Assembly: GCF_003397705.1 (NCBI RefSeq)
Contig: NZ_QJVB01000003.1
Location: 310,001 to 374,000 of the forward strand
Direction: 5' to 3'
Source: Gardnerella swidsinskii
Lineage (GTDB): Bacteria > Actinomycetota > Actinomycetes > Actinomycetales > Bifidobacteriaceae
Length of the DNA stretch: 64,000 nucleotides
The notes under the pieces are model-generated. The model searched no databases, had not been told where the DNA came from, and saw only the letters and a program-made list of their open reading frames with translations. Position 1 is the stretch's first letter. Each line of letters begins with the position of its first letter. Positions 19,206 to 28,756 of the stretch are shown piece after piece. A program made the position numbers and the translations under genes.

Positions 19206-19696
19206 TTGTTTATCACGGTTCTTTTATGCCTGTTGAATTTCCAGATGTATTGCATTCGCGTAAAGATGTTGATTTTGGCGCAGGATTCTACGTTACATCA
19301 ATACGTAGTCAGGCTGATAATTGGGCGAAGAAATTTATTCGCAAGGACAAAGATGCTTTTGTTTCTTCTTATAATTTTGACAATAATGTTCTTAATGAAT
19401 TATCTGTTCTTAAGTTTGATTCATATTCTGAAGAATGGCTTAATTTCATACTTAATGCTCGTTCTGGAAATGATACAAGCAGTTTTGATGTAGTAATTGG
19501 CGGTGTAGCAAACGATAAGGTTTATAACACACTTGAATTGTTTTTTGATGATTTAATTACTAAGTCTGAAGCTTTAGGCAGACTAAAATATGAAAAACCT
19601 AATAATCAAATATGTTTTAGAAGTCAAAAAGCTATTGATTTGTGTCTTACATACATAAAAAGCGAGTGTGTAAATAGTAAGTTTTTAGGGGAGTGA
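19202..19696 (+). CDS. DUF3990-family protein, possible ADP-ribosyltransferase-like toxin
   Basis: This 164-aa protein opens with MIVYHGSFMPVEFPDV, followed by DFGAGFYVTS and a QADNWAKKF block, the pattern of DUF3990. The YHGS and GxGFYxT pieces recall the His and Tyr sites of ADP-ribosyltransferase folds, and the late NNQICFRSQKAID could supply the third motif. The enzymatic activity is inference. It is sandwiched between two small DUF3791-like genes, overlapping the first by 4 bp and lying 6 bp from the second, an arrangement suggesting a toxin with accessory partners. Confidence 0.68.
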   Translation: MIVYHGSFMPVEFPDVLHSRKDVDFGAGFYVTSIRSQADNWAKKFIRKDKDAFVSSYNFDNNVLNELSVLKFDSYSEEWLNFILNARSGNDTSSFDVVIGGVANDKVYNTLELFFDDLITKSEALGRLKYEKPNNQICFRSQKAIDLCLTYIKSECVNSKFLGE

Positions 19697-19702
19697 TGGA
19701 TT

Positions 19703-19930
19703 TTGAAGGCGAATCCTATTTTGTTGCAAAAGAAGTATGCTAGGGTTGTAAGTCTTCTGGCTGAGCGTGCTGGGTTGAGTTATGAGCAGGCGCTTGACGT
19801 GTTTTACCATTCTGTTACTTACGATTTGATGCGTAATGGTATTTCGGATATGCATTGTATGAGCGACGGATATTTGGTTCAAGATTTGCTTGATGAGATG
19901 CATAATTCTAAAATGTGTGTTAATGCATGA
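19703..19930 (+). CDS. Second DUF3791-like small protein
   Basis: This 75-aa protein is probably related to the first small gene of the cassette, although sequence similarity by eye is modest. It shows an ARVVSLLAERAGLSYEQALDV helix-turn region, YDLMRNGISDMHCMSDGYLV, and DLLDEMHNSKM. The TTG start at 19703 is supported by GGGGAG just upstream. An ATG at 19696 is in another frame. It lies 6 bp after the DUF3990 gene, so the three form one transcription unit. No terminator is evident in the 120 bp downstream. Confidence 0.6.
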   Translation: MKANPILLQKKYARVVSLLAERAGLSYEQALDVFYHSVTYDLMRNGISDMHCMSDGYLVQDLLDEMHNSKMCVNA

Positions 19931-20050
19931 CTTTTGTAATAAATTAAACGATTGTGTGATATACCATGCTTGCATTTGTATTTCGACTATAAAGCGTACA
20001 ATGTGTATACGTTTTTACATTATCTCGTTATCTATTTTTTAAGAGGGTAA

Positions 20051-22239
20051 ATGAATAAGAGAACTGGTCTTATGTTGACTAGCACTATGATGGGTATTGC
20101 TACTGCTGCTTGTGCTTTCTGCATGGCACAAAGTGCGAATGCTGCCGAAACTTCAGCTTCTTCTGGTGTTAATACGACTGTAAATTCTTCTACCACAGCT
20201 TCTAATACAGAGAAACTTCCTCTACAGAAGGTTCTTCTTCCGTAACTTCTTATAACGCAGCTTCTAATACGCCCATTGGGGGGTCTGCTTTAGATAGCAC
20301 TTCCGCAAAACCTTCTGGAAATACTGTATCTTCCAAGTCTAGCGAAACTGCAAAAACTGCCGAAACCACAAAATCTACTAAATCTTCTAAAGCTTCTGAA
20401 TCTGTAATTGATGCTGAAAATTCTGAAAATGCTAGACTTACACAAACTCTTATAGATGTAAGCAATACTAATCTTCAAACAAATAATCGTGAAGATAGAA
20501 GCGTACACGCATCTGCAGAATCTAAAGCAGCATCAACTGATTCGGGTACTACAGATGATGCATCTTTAACTTGGACGAAGGACGACTTTAATATTTCTGC
20601 CGATGGTAAAACTGTTGGTGGCAGGAAAGATGTTTATCATCCTGAAACGAATCAAACAGTAAATGAATATGTGGATGGACTTAGCGCCAAAGGCAAGGAA
20701 AAGCTTAAGAAAAATCATCACATAGTTATTCCTGAAGGTATTGAAGTTATTCATGAATGTGCTTTTACTGGAAGTGCAAAGCAGGTTGGGAATAAGCATG
20801 AGCACATTGATGGCGAAACTTATATTGAGGGTGTAACTCTTCCGCAGTCTCTTAAAATCATAGAATACGGTGCGTTCGGTTGGAATAAGATTAAAGGAAC
20901 CGTTGTTATTCCAAAAAATGTGGTTTCAGTAAGCGATGCAGCCTTTGTTGCTAATGAAATTGAAAAAGTTGTGTTTGAAGGCGTGCTTGATGATAAGGGA
21001 AAAGAGCACGATACAGATACTAATCCGTATTATCTTGCTGGAGTTGGTAGTGTTGCTTTCCAAGGTAATAAAATTTCTGATATTGTCGTAAAAGGTAATT
21101 TAGGACAATATAAGTTTCGCTCAGGGGAAAATGATTCACCGTTTGACAATCAAAATCCTGGACCTTTCACTATTGAAGTGGGAGAGGAATACAAAAGTCC
21201 TATCAAAATTACGCAAGAAAGCGCTGGTCATACAATCAGTGTTATGGAGGGTTTTGAGGAGAATGGAAATCCTGTAACGATTGACCTCTCACCATATTTT
21301 AAGAAAAATGCTGATGGCAAATATGTAGCTGTAAAAACTGGCACACTTGAAGGTCAGTGCATTTTTTATGACTTTGTTCAGCGTGTGCCTAGGATGATTG
21401 GTAGATCGCATTTTACGTACAACATTGTTCCTAAAGCTACGATTTACACAGTTACTTTTGTAAATGGCGCTAATTCTCATTATGCTTCTGTGCAAGTTAA
21501 GGAAGGCAAGAGCATAAACGATAAGAGTGTTGATAGTCAGTCGATGCCTAAAGATCCTACGAAGATTGGGTACACTTTTGAAGGGTGGAATGAAGATCAA
21601 GACGGTACTGGTGCAGTGTTCCTTGCCAGCACTAGTGTAAACAAAAATTTGAAAGTTTACTCCATTTTTAAGAATTACTTACCAGTTATTACAGTTCAGA
21701 ATAAGACTATTACTGAGGGTGATTCACTCGATTTGAATAGTCTTGTTGTGTCTGTTAGTGATATTGAGGATAATTCTATAACAACTAAGGTTAGGCGTAT
21801 TAGTGACGGTGGTTTTAATAACAATGTTCCAGGCGTTTACACTATCACGTTTAGCGTAACGGACAATGGCGGTGCTACTGCAACAGCAGTTGCAACAGTA
21901 ACTGTTAATAAGAAGCCAACGCCTCCAACTCCACCAGCTCCTGCGCCGGAGCCGGAGCCAACTCCAACTCCTGTTCCAGTTCCTGAGTCGCCGACCCCTG
22001 TCGCTCCAGGTCCGATTCTGACACCCTCTGAGTCTGAGACAGAACCTGAGTCCGCTCCAGCTCTTTCGCAACCCGAGCAACCGGAAGCTAAGCGCGTTGT
22101 TAAGCATCTTCCTAAAACTGGCTCTTCAGTAGCTATGGTAATAAATTATTTGTTTGCATCTGTGACTGCAGGAATTTTTGCACTTGTAGAAGCTAGAAAA
22201 TCACTTCGCAGATATTCCAAGCATGCTCGCAAAAACTAG
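20051..22239 (+). pseudogene. LPXTG-anchored surface protein with BspA-like repeats, broken by a frameshift
   Basis: This ~729-codon cell-wall protein is out of frame near 20205-20245. Upstream: signal peptide ending in AQSANAAE and the start of a Ser/Thr-rich region, ending at a TAA at 20243-20245. Downstream, in the other frame: the rest of the Ser/Thr-rich region; LRR_5/BspA-like repeats (GIEVIHECAF, GVTLPQSLKIIEYGAF, VVIPKNVVSVSDAAF); an InlB/Flg_new-type repeat (YTFEGWNEDQDGTG); a DUF5011/Ig-like domain; a Pro-rich stretch; and the sorting signal LPKTG with a hydrophobic helix and a basic tail. Removing one AG from ACAGAGAAAC at 20207-20216 restores a continuous frame. It may be a true pseudogene or an off-phase of a switchable gene. 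Confidence 0.85.
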
Positions 22240-22275
22240 CTTTAAAAAATGTAAAACTAGCAAGCAAAAACATTA

Positions 22276-24939
22276 CTACCCAATATGTGCAATTGGGGAA
22301 ACAAGCTCAGTTCCAGAAGCGTCCCTACGCATATCTGGTTTAGGTAACTCAACATTGCTTCCGCCTTCCGTAACTGCTTGCAATGGATAGTATCCAACAT
22401 ATGCGTGTATCAACGTATCTTGACCTTTAAGGAATCTTTGCGAGCGCACGCCACCAGTTGCGCGACCTTTTGTTGGGTACATGTCAAATGGAGTAATCTT
22501 TGCAGAACCGTTTTCGGTTCCAGGAAGAGCTTCACTGTCTCCAGCAACGGTGAATACAACTGTTCCAGAAGCGGAGAATAAACCATTTTCACCTTCTTCG
22601 TAATGCCACTCTATTGATTTTTCTGGCACTACTGCGAAGGTTGCAACTTTAGCACCTTCTGCTAAACGAATGCCTGCCATTCCGCCTGCTGTGCGTCCTT
22701 GTGGTCTAACTTGTTTAGCGTCAAAGGCAAGTAATGAAGAATCACTACTAATGAACACGAGTCTGTCGTTGTCTTTTGCTGGAGCTGCGGCAATAACGGT
22801 GTCGTCGTCTTTTAAGTCAATTATGCTCCATGAATCCATGGTAGTTGGAGCTTCAAAATTCCATCTTTTAACTACACCGTTTCGTGTTCCAATTGCAAGT
22901 GGAGTAGCGTTTTGTGAGGCATCAAATGCTATTGCTGAAACTACGCGTTCTCCTCTTACTGGATCCGTGCTTTGCGTGGAAGTTAGCAGTTCTTGTGCTT
23001 TTACTCCGTGGTTGAGCAGCGCAGGTTTTCCTTCTTCATAGTTAAGTTGTGGCAAATCTGCAACATGAGCTAGAACTAGTCGACCAGATGAAGTAACAAG
23101 AGCACAAGTTGAACGCGTTGTTGTTGCAAACATTGTTTTACAAGGAGTGTTAAATACGTTGTTGTTGTGCGAATTCCAATGTTCTAACACTGCAATGCTT
23201 GTTCTGGCAATTAACCCTGAAGTGCTTAATGCTACTGCGCAAGGTTCGTCACTTAATTGCATTGCAACAGAAGATGCGTCAGCTTCTCCAGTTTTACGAG
23301 CTGCATTAGCTGCTGCAGCCAAATCTGCTTGAGTTGAAGTAATTTTATTTGCTGATTGAACGGCTTTAATCGCAATATCCTCACTGTTTTTATTTATGCT
23401 GGAGGCTACTGGAGTAAAACTACCATCTTCATTTTCGTCAAGCAAAATTGTTCTGCGTGGAGTATCCCATTGTTTAACTGCAGAATCCATATCTGCTATT
23501 ACGACGTTGTCGAGTTTAGCTTCAGAACTTAATATTTGATTTAGCTCTTCAATTTTTTTGAGCAAATCGTCGCGTTCAGCTTCGAGCTCTATTCGGCTCA
23601 TTTTAGTAAGTCTGCGAAGACGTAAGTCAAGAATATACTGTGCTTGAATTTCATCAAGATCGAATACTTTAATTAACTTAGTTTTTGCACTATCTGCATC
23701 TTCAGATGAACGAATGACCTGAATTACTTCATCAATATCAAGAAGTGCAAGAAGCAAGCCATCAACCAAATGTAAGCGTTCTTGAGCTTTTTTGCGCCTA
23801 AATTCGCTGCGTCTGCGTACCACGGTTCTGCGGTGAGAAATCCAAACGTCTAATAGCTCTCGCAAGCCCATTGTGTGAGGTCTACCGTCAACAAGTGCAA
23901 CATTGTTAATGGTAAAGCTCTCTTGCAAAGGAGTGTGCTTAAAAAGTTGAGCAAGCACAGCGTTAGGATCAAAACCTGTCTTAATCTCAATAACAATACG
24001 AGTTCCGTTATGTCGATCTGTTAAATCAATAGCACCTGAAATACCGTCTAATTTTCTTGATTTAACTCCTTGAGAAATTCTTTCCAAAACGCGCTCTGGG
24101 CCAACCATAAACGGAAGTTCTGTAACAATAATAGCTTTTTTGCGAGCAGTAATATTTTCGATATGTGTTGTAGATCTTGTAGTGAATGCTCCGCGACCTG
24201 TTGCGTAAGCTTCGCGAATGCCACTTCGACCAATGATAATTCCTCCGCTAGGCCAGTCAGGTCCTGGAACTAGTTTCATAAGATCATCTAGGGTTGCATC
24301 AGGATGTTTCATAACATATTTTGCTGCAGCAACTACTTCGCCTAGATTATGCGTTGCCATATTTGTTGCCATGCCTACAGCAATTCCAGAAGCGCCATTT
24401 ACTAAAAGATTTGGAATAGCTGCAGGAAGCACAGTAGGTTCTTTTAGTTTATTGTCGTAATTTGGTACAAAATCAACTGTGTCTTCGTTGATATCCGCGT
24501 TCATACCTAGTGATGCAGGAGCTAAACGCGCTTCGGTGTATCGAGAAGCTGCTGGACCGTCGTCAAGAGAGCCAAAATTACCGTGTCCGTCAACAAGCGG
24601 CAAGCGTAGGGAAAATGGTTGAGCTAGACGAACCATTGCCTCATAGATTGCAGAATCACCGTGAGGATGAAGTTTACCCATTACTTCACCAACAACACGC
24701 GCTGATTTCATATAAGCATGATCAGGACTCAAATTCATATTGCCCATTTGATACACAATGCGTCGCTGCACTGGTTTCATTCCGTCTCGTGCGTCCGGTA
24801 AAGCTCGAGCATAAATAACTGAATAAGCATATTCCAAGAAGGATTTGCTCATTTCTTCGTTTAATGGTGTTTCAACAATATGCTCTTTAACTTTTCTTGG
24901 GTCGAAAGCTTGCTGTGTTGAGTGATGGCGTGAGGGCAT
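22276..24939 (-). CDS. parC: DNA topoisomerase IV subunit A (ParC/GyrA family)
   Basis: This 887-aa breakage-reunion subunit partners ParE. The quinolone-resistance region reads [11 protein letters not shown], with Ser and Glu at the key positions, the drug-sensitive type. The catalytic Tyr is in SRYTEARL near residue 132. A coiled region has [19 protein letters not shown], and the C-terminal part forms beta-pinwheel-like blades. The start codon is preceded by AAGGAG at 8 bases. It is convergent with the surface-protein gene and divergent from the phosphodiesterase gene. Assignment to ParC rather than GyrA rests on pairing with the nearby parE. Confidence 0.9.
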   Translation of the reverse strand: MPSRHHSTQQAFDPRKVKEHIVETPLNEEMSKSFLEYAYSVIYARALPDARDGMKPVQRRIVYQMGNMNLSPDHAYMKSARVVGEVMGKLHPHGDSAIYEAMVRLAQPFSLRLPLVDGHGNFGSLDDGPAASRYTEARLAPASLGMNADINEDTVDFVPNYDNKLKEPTVLPAAIPNLLVNGASGIAVGMATNMATHNLGEVVAAAKYVMKHPDATLDDLMKLVPGPDWPSGGIIIGRSGIREAYATGRGAFTTRSTTHIENITARKKAIIVTELPFMVGPERVLERISQGVKSRKLDGISGAIDLTDRHNGTRIVIEIKTGFDPNAVLAQLFKHTPLQESFTINNVALVDGRPHTMGLRELLDVWISHRRTVVRRRSEFRRKKAQERLHLVDGLLLALLDIDEVIQVIRSSEDADSAKTKLIKVFDLDEIQAQYILDLRLRRLTKMSRIELEAERDDLLKKIEELNQILSSEAKLDNVVIADMDSAVKQWDTPRRTILLDENEDGSFTPVASSINKNSEDIAIKAVQSANKITSTQADLAAAANAARKTGEADASSVAMQLSDEPCAVALSTSGLIARTSIAVLEHWNSHNNNVFNTPCKTMFATTTRSTCALVTSSGRLVLAHVADLPQLNYEEGKPALLNHGVKAQELLTSTQSTDPVRGERVVSAIAFDASQNATPLAIGTRNGVVKRWNFEAPTTMDSWSIIDLKDDDTVIAAAPAKDNDRLVFISSDSSLLAFDAKQVRPQGRTAGGMAGIRLAEGAKVATFAVVPEKSIEWHYEEGENGLFSASGTVVFTVAGDSEALPGTENGSAKITPFDMYPTKGRATGGVRSQRFLKGQDTLIHAYVGYYPLQAVTEGGSNVELPKPDMRRDASGTELVSPIAHIG

Positions 24940-25100
24940 ATTTAGAACTCCTTGAATGACATTACGGCTATCAATCTTACCAATTTATATGCACAAACAG
25001 CATGTTTTTGCTGAATTTTTCAGCAATTTGACTAGTTATTTATATAAATATTTGTTATTCGCGTTTTGTTCAATGCAATATAAGTGGTTCAATAGTAAGT

Positions 25101-26360
25101 ATGAGTGCTGAAATACCGTCTGAAAATGATCTTTTGCAATTTGTTGGTAATGTTAAGTACGGTGATTTTTCTAATTCCGCAGTTAATGAAAATTTTTCTT
25201 ACGATTTTAATGAAAAAAATCTTGGTGGAGCGTTACATATATCTTCGGTTCTTCCAGCTTTAAGTGATGCAATAGATGCTCCTGTTAAAACAGCTATTCA
25301 TAACGATCCACACGCTTTGCGAGAAAGTCTTGGTTTCCCTAAATCTAATTCTGCAATTGTAGTGTTAATAGATGGTTTAGGATACTGGAATATTCTTATG
25401 CGCAAAGGTCACGCTCCTTATTTACGATCCTTGCTTAACGAATCAATAAATCAACGACCAATTAGCACGTGCGTTCCAAGCACAACTGTTGCTGCAATGG
25501 CTACTTTTGGAACAGGCACATGTCCTGGTCTTACTTGCATGACCGGTTACACGCAAAAGAATTCTCAAACTGGTAAACTTGCGCAGCTTATTCAATTTAA
25601 TGATGCGCCTGATCCGCTAGTTTTGCAGCAAGAGCCGACTATATTTGAAAGTTTAGTTTCTAATGGAGTCCGTGCAGATAGCGTGGGATTACCAAAGTTT
25701 GAAAATACTCCTCTTACCAAAGCTGCTTTTCGTGGAGCAAATTATATTACTGCTGGAACTCCTAGAGCTCGCATTCTTAAGGCTGCTAATAACAGTAAAA
25801 CTCCAGGTTTAACTTATATGTATTTACGTGACGCTGATAAAACCGGTCATAATTATGGTTGGGATTCTCAGCAGTGGGTTTCTGTTTTTGAGCAAATTGA
25901 CGAGCAGTTGCGTCTTTTGCGAGCAAATTGTGCTCCTGGAACATTAATTGTTATTACTGCAGATCATGGGATGATTAAATCCGATCCCAATAAGCGAATT
26001 GATATTGCTAAACATGATGAGCTGATAAAAGGCGTATCGATGGTTGGCGGTGAACCTCGTTCTGTAATGTTGTATGCTAACAGTGACGCAAATCCTGAAG
26101 ATATTATTTACCGTTGGCGTGAATATTTTGGAACTAATGCAATTGTACGCAGTAAAAAACAAGCCATTGACGATGGTATTTTTGGTTTAGTAAACAACAG
26201 GGCAGAGGATGTTATTGGCGATGTTATTGTGCAAGCTTGTGGAGCTTACACAATTGTTGATTCTCGCATTCAATCTGATAAAGCTATGAGTTTACCTAGC
26301 GTTCATGGATCGATGACTCATATGGAAATGGATATTCCGTGCCTCATAGATTTAGTGTAA
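25101..26360 (+). CDS. Alkaline phosphatase superfamily phosphodiesterase/pyrophosphatase-like protein
   Basis: This 419-aa metal-dependent hydrolase has VVLIDGLGYWNI with the first metal Asp, CVPSTTVAAMATFGTG with the nucleophile Thr/Ser region, YMYLRDADKTGHNYGWDS, and VITADHGM with metal-binding Asp and His. A late SVHGSMTHMEM probably supplies the last His ligand. The family cleaves nucleotide or sugar-nucleotide phosphodiesters; the substrate here is unknown. There is no signal peptide, so it is probably cytosolic. The ribosome site is weak. A 12-bp perfect stem terminator follows. Confidence 0.82.
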   Translation: MSAEIPSENDLLQFVGNVKYGDFSNSAVNENFSYDFNEKNLGGALHISSVLPALSDAIDAPVKTAIHNDPHALRESLGFPKSNSAIVVLIDGLGYWNILMRKGHAPYLRSLLNESINQRPISTCVPSTTVAAMATFGTGTCPGLTCMTGYTQKNSQTGKLAQLIQFNDAPDPLVLQQEPTIFESLVSNGVRADSVGLPKFENTPLTKAAFRGANYITAGTPRARILKAANNSKTPGLTYMYLRDADKTGHNYGWDSQQWVSVFEQIDEQLRLLRANCAPGTLIVITADHGMIKSDPNKRIDIAKHDELIKGVSMVGGEPRSVMLYANSDANPEDIIYRWREYFGTNAIVRSKKQAIDDGIFGLVNNRAEDVIGDVIVQACGAYTIVDSRIQSDKAMSLPSVHGSMTHMEMDIPCLIDLV

Positions 26361-26417
26361 GCGATTTTTGCTTCTATTATTGAAAATATTTTATAAATCG
26401 TAACTTAGCAAATAAAA

Positions 26418-26460
26418 TGTGTGACACTCAAATTTTACTAAGAGTGTCACACATATTGTT
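26418..26460. terminator. Terminator between the phosphodiesterase gene and sepH
   Basis: TGTGTGACACTC (26418-26429) pairs perfectly with GAGTGTCACACA (26442-26453). Flanking A/T-rich bases allow use from both convergent genes. Confidence 0.75.
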
Positions 26461-26493
26461 AATAAGCGAAAAATTTATTTTTAAACTTCTTAT

Positions 26494-27702
26494 TTAGCTT
26501 TCGCCAAATAATATTTCATCCCAGCTTGGTACTGCTGCTCTTCCAGCTTTACGTTTATTGTGCTCAGAAGATGATTTTTCTTGGCCATTAGTATTAATTT
26601 CTTGATTATTTTTAGCAGAATTTTGATTACTTTCAGCAGCATTTTTTTGCAAATTCGTACTAACAATATCTGCTTTTTCAGCATTTTGAACTTTCGCAGC
26701 CAATGATTTTTGTGCTTCATTAGACGCATTGACGATTTTGCTATTCGTTTCGTTTCTATTAATAAATTCAGCATCTGGTTGTATTAGCGAAGTCTGCTGA
26801 GGATTATCTTCTTTAATAAATTGCGTATTTGTTTCAGTAGAACGCTTAGAATAGCCTTTTTCTAATACTTGCTGTATGTCAGAATTATTGTCCTGATTTT
26901 CGAAGGAAGATTGGGCTTGTGCATCTGCAAGTTTGTCACTGTTTCTAAGTTCCCATTGAGAAACAGCTCGTTCGATTCTGGCAGAACGAATAGAATTTCC
27001 TGGAAGCTCTTCAGTGTTGAATGGGAAATTAATGCTTACAGTATCTCTATAAGCTCCACCATATGGAGATTGTTTAGAAGTATCCGCTGCATTAACATCT
27101 TCACCAAGCAATAATCTAGACGAAGGGTTCGCGCATGTAACAGAGTTGTCATGCATGTTCCATGTCCACTCAGCTTTAATAGTGCGAGTAGCAGTTTTGA
27201 AAGTAGCAGTAATTCGCCATGGCTCTAATCCTCTGCGCGTTGCTTTCCATTGCACTGTTTCCATGCCAATATGTGCTTTAGCTAATGTTCTTTCAATTAA
27301 ATCTGCAATAGTGCGCATATTGCTTTGTTTAGGAGCAGGTACTAGAAGGAACTGCTCAATTGCATACTGCTTTTCGGTTTCAACGCCTGCAGAAAAACGC
27401 CTAACTTGTGCTTCACTAACGTTGTATCTTTGCGCCACATGTGAAGGTGCAACTCCTGCGCGAATCAATGCCTGAATTTGCGAAATAGGCAATGTTGCAT
27501 TAGATTGTATAGAATTTGTGCCAGCATCTGCTGAGTTATGTTCATCGCTGTTTTTACTCGTAATTTTATGTGAACCAGCGATGGCGCGTTCCAGCGTGTC
27601 GTCCACTTGAATACGTAACGGCGTGTTTTCACAAATGAAAATCAAATTACCGTCTGCGTCAATATGGTCGAAACTCGCCTCTTTTGGCGGATTTTCAAGC
27701 AT
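26494..27702 (-). CDS. sepH: Septation protein SepH (DUF3071 family)
   Basis: This 402-aa cell-division protein of actinobacteria helps FtsZ assemble at septa. The N-terminal DUF3071 domain shows DADGNLIFI, then a helix-turn-helix-like block (ISQIQALIRAGVAPSHVA, then QRYNVSEAQVRRFSAGVE). The middle contains KATRRGLEPWRITATF. A long Asn/Gln/Ser-rich disordered linker leads to the conserved C-terminal tail VPSWDEILFGES. Its place between parC and DUF4193-dut matches other bifidobacteria and actinobacteria. Confidence 0.85.
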   Translation of the reverse strand: MLENPPKEASFDHIDADGNLIFICENTPLRIQVDDTLERAIAGSHKITSKNSDEHNSADAGTNSIQSNATLPISQIQALIRAGVAPSHVAQRYNVSEAQVRRFSAGVETEKQYAIEQFLLVPAPKQSNMRTIADLIERTLAKAHIGMETVQWKATRRGLEPWRITATFKTATRTIKAEWTWNMHDNSVTCANPSSRLLLGEDVNAADTSKQSPYGGAYRDTVSINFPFNTEELPGNSIRSARIERAVSQWELRNSDKLADAQAQSSFENQDNNSDIQQVLEKGYSKRSTETNTQFIKEDNPQQTSLIQPDAEFINRNETNSKIVNASNEAQKSLAAKVQNAEKADIVSTNLQKNAAESNQNSAKNNQEINTNGQEKSSSEHNKRKAGRAAVPSWDEILFGES

Positions 27703-27860
27703 TATGCACCACTTTCTTCGCTTTTAACAATACTATTTATATACTTTAGTCCATACACTGCATTCTTTACCATTTTATTTAAAATAAAAAATGTGTAATA
27801 TACGGGGTAGCATTCGTGTATGCTATGCGCGTAAGTAGCTTTAAAAACGAAAGGACCATA

Positions 27861-28154
27861 ATGGCACAGGATTATGATTCTCCTCGTAGCAAAGATGAGG
27901 ACGAAGAGTCGTTGGAAGCTTTGAGTAAAGGTTCTCAAAATTCAAACAGCGATATTGACGATGATGAAAATGCTATTGCTGAAGACTACGAGTTGCCAGG
28001 TGCTGATTTAAGTAACGAAGATGCATCCGTAACTGTTATCCCTATGCAAGGCGATGAATTTATTTGTTCTGAATGCTTCTTAGTTAAGCATCGCAGCCAG
28101 TTAGCTGAAACTAATGCTGATGGTCAGCCTGTTTGCAAGGAGTGCGCAGCTTAA
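27861..28154 (+). CDS. DUF4193-family zinc-ribbon protein
   Basis: This 97-aa protein is typical of the actinobacterial DUF4193 family, function unknown. It begins MAQDYDSPRSKDEDEESLE and has YELPGADLSNEDASVTVIP in the middle. It ends with a likely zinc ribbon of four cysteines (CSECFLVKHRSQL and VCKECA). The ATG at 27861 has AAAGGA upstream; the longer frame from 27816 lacks support. Its stop codon abuts the dut start directly. A small inverted repeat (TAGCAT...ATGCTA) near 27810 could be a control site. Confidence 0.82.
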   Translation: MAQDYDSPRSKDEDEESLEALSKGSQNSNSDIDDDENAIAEDYELPGADLSNEDASVTVIPMQGDEFICSECFLVKHRSQLAETNADGQPVCKECAA

Positions 28155-28634
28155 ATGGCATATGACGAGACCTATACTGGCCCCGAACAGGTTGAGGTAT
28201 TAATTAAGTATCTCGATGATGAAACATCTACATTACAGCCGCTTTGCTACGCGCATGCAGGTGATGCAGGTGCCGATTTAAGAACTACCCAAGATTTTAC
28301 TTTGCGTCCTTTCCAGAGAGCGCTTGTTCCTACTGGAGTTGCTATAGCTTTACCTGCAGGTTATGTTGCTTTAGTGCATCCTCGTTCTGGTTTAGCAGCA
28401 AAACAGGGTGTGACTGTGCTAAATGCACCTGGAACAGTTGATGCCGGGTATCGTGGTGAAATTAAGGTTCCTCTTATTAATTTAGATCCTGAGAACACAG
28501 TGCAATTCCATAAAGGTGATCGTATCGCTCAAATGGTTATACAACGTTATGTAGAAGCACGATTTATTCCCGCATCTAAATTACCTGAATCTGATCGCTC
28601 TGATAAAGGTTTTGGCTCCACTGGCGTACAATAA
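28155..28634 (+). CDS. dut: Deoxyuridine 5'-triphosphate nucleotidohydrolase (dUTPase)
   Basis: This 159-aa trimeric enzyme hydrolyses dUTP to dUMP and keeps uracil out of DNA. All five motifs are visible: AGDAGADLR; HPRSGLAAKQGV; VLNAPGTVDAGYRGEI; RIAQMVIQRY; and the C-terminal RSDKGFGSTG. The ATG directly follows the DUF4193 stop with no gap, so the two are coupled; the AAGGAG inside the end of the upstream gene is rather far at 12 bases. Ung, the other anti-uracil enzyme, is also in the window but unlinked. Confidence 0.95.
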   Translation: MAYDETYTGPEQVEVLIKYLDDETSTLQPLCYAHAGDAGADLRTTQDFTLRPFQRALVPTGVAIALPAGYVALVHPRSGLAAKQGVTVLNAPGTVDAGYRGEIKVPLINLDPENTVQFHKGDRIAQMVIQRYVEARFIPASKLPESDRSDKGFGSTGVQ

Positions 28635-28647
28635 TCTTTTTATAAAT

Positions 28648-28680
28648 ATCCGACCGGTTTTTAAAACTGAGTCGGATTTA
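28648..28680 (+). terminator. Terminator after dut
   Basis: ATCCGAC (28648-28654) pairs with GTCGGAT (28671-28677). Inner GGTTTT/AAAACT bases extend the stem, and TTATT follows. Confidence 0.7.
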
Positions 28681-28756
28681 TTGTATGTATTTTTTGTTTT
28701 GGTAGTGTATTGAGCGAATTGCAGGTAGGATAGTAAAAAGTACTAGGAGGTGCCAA

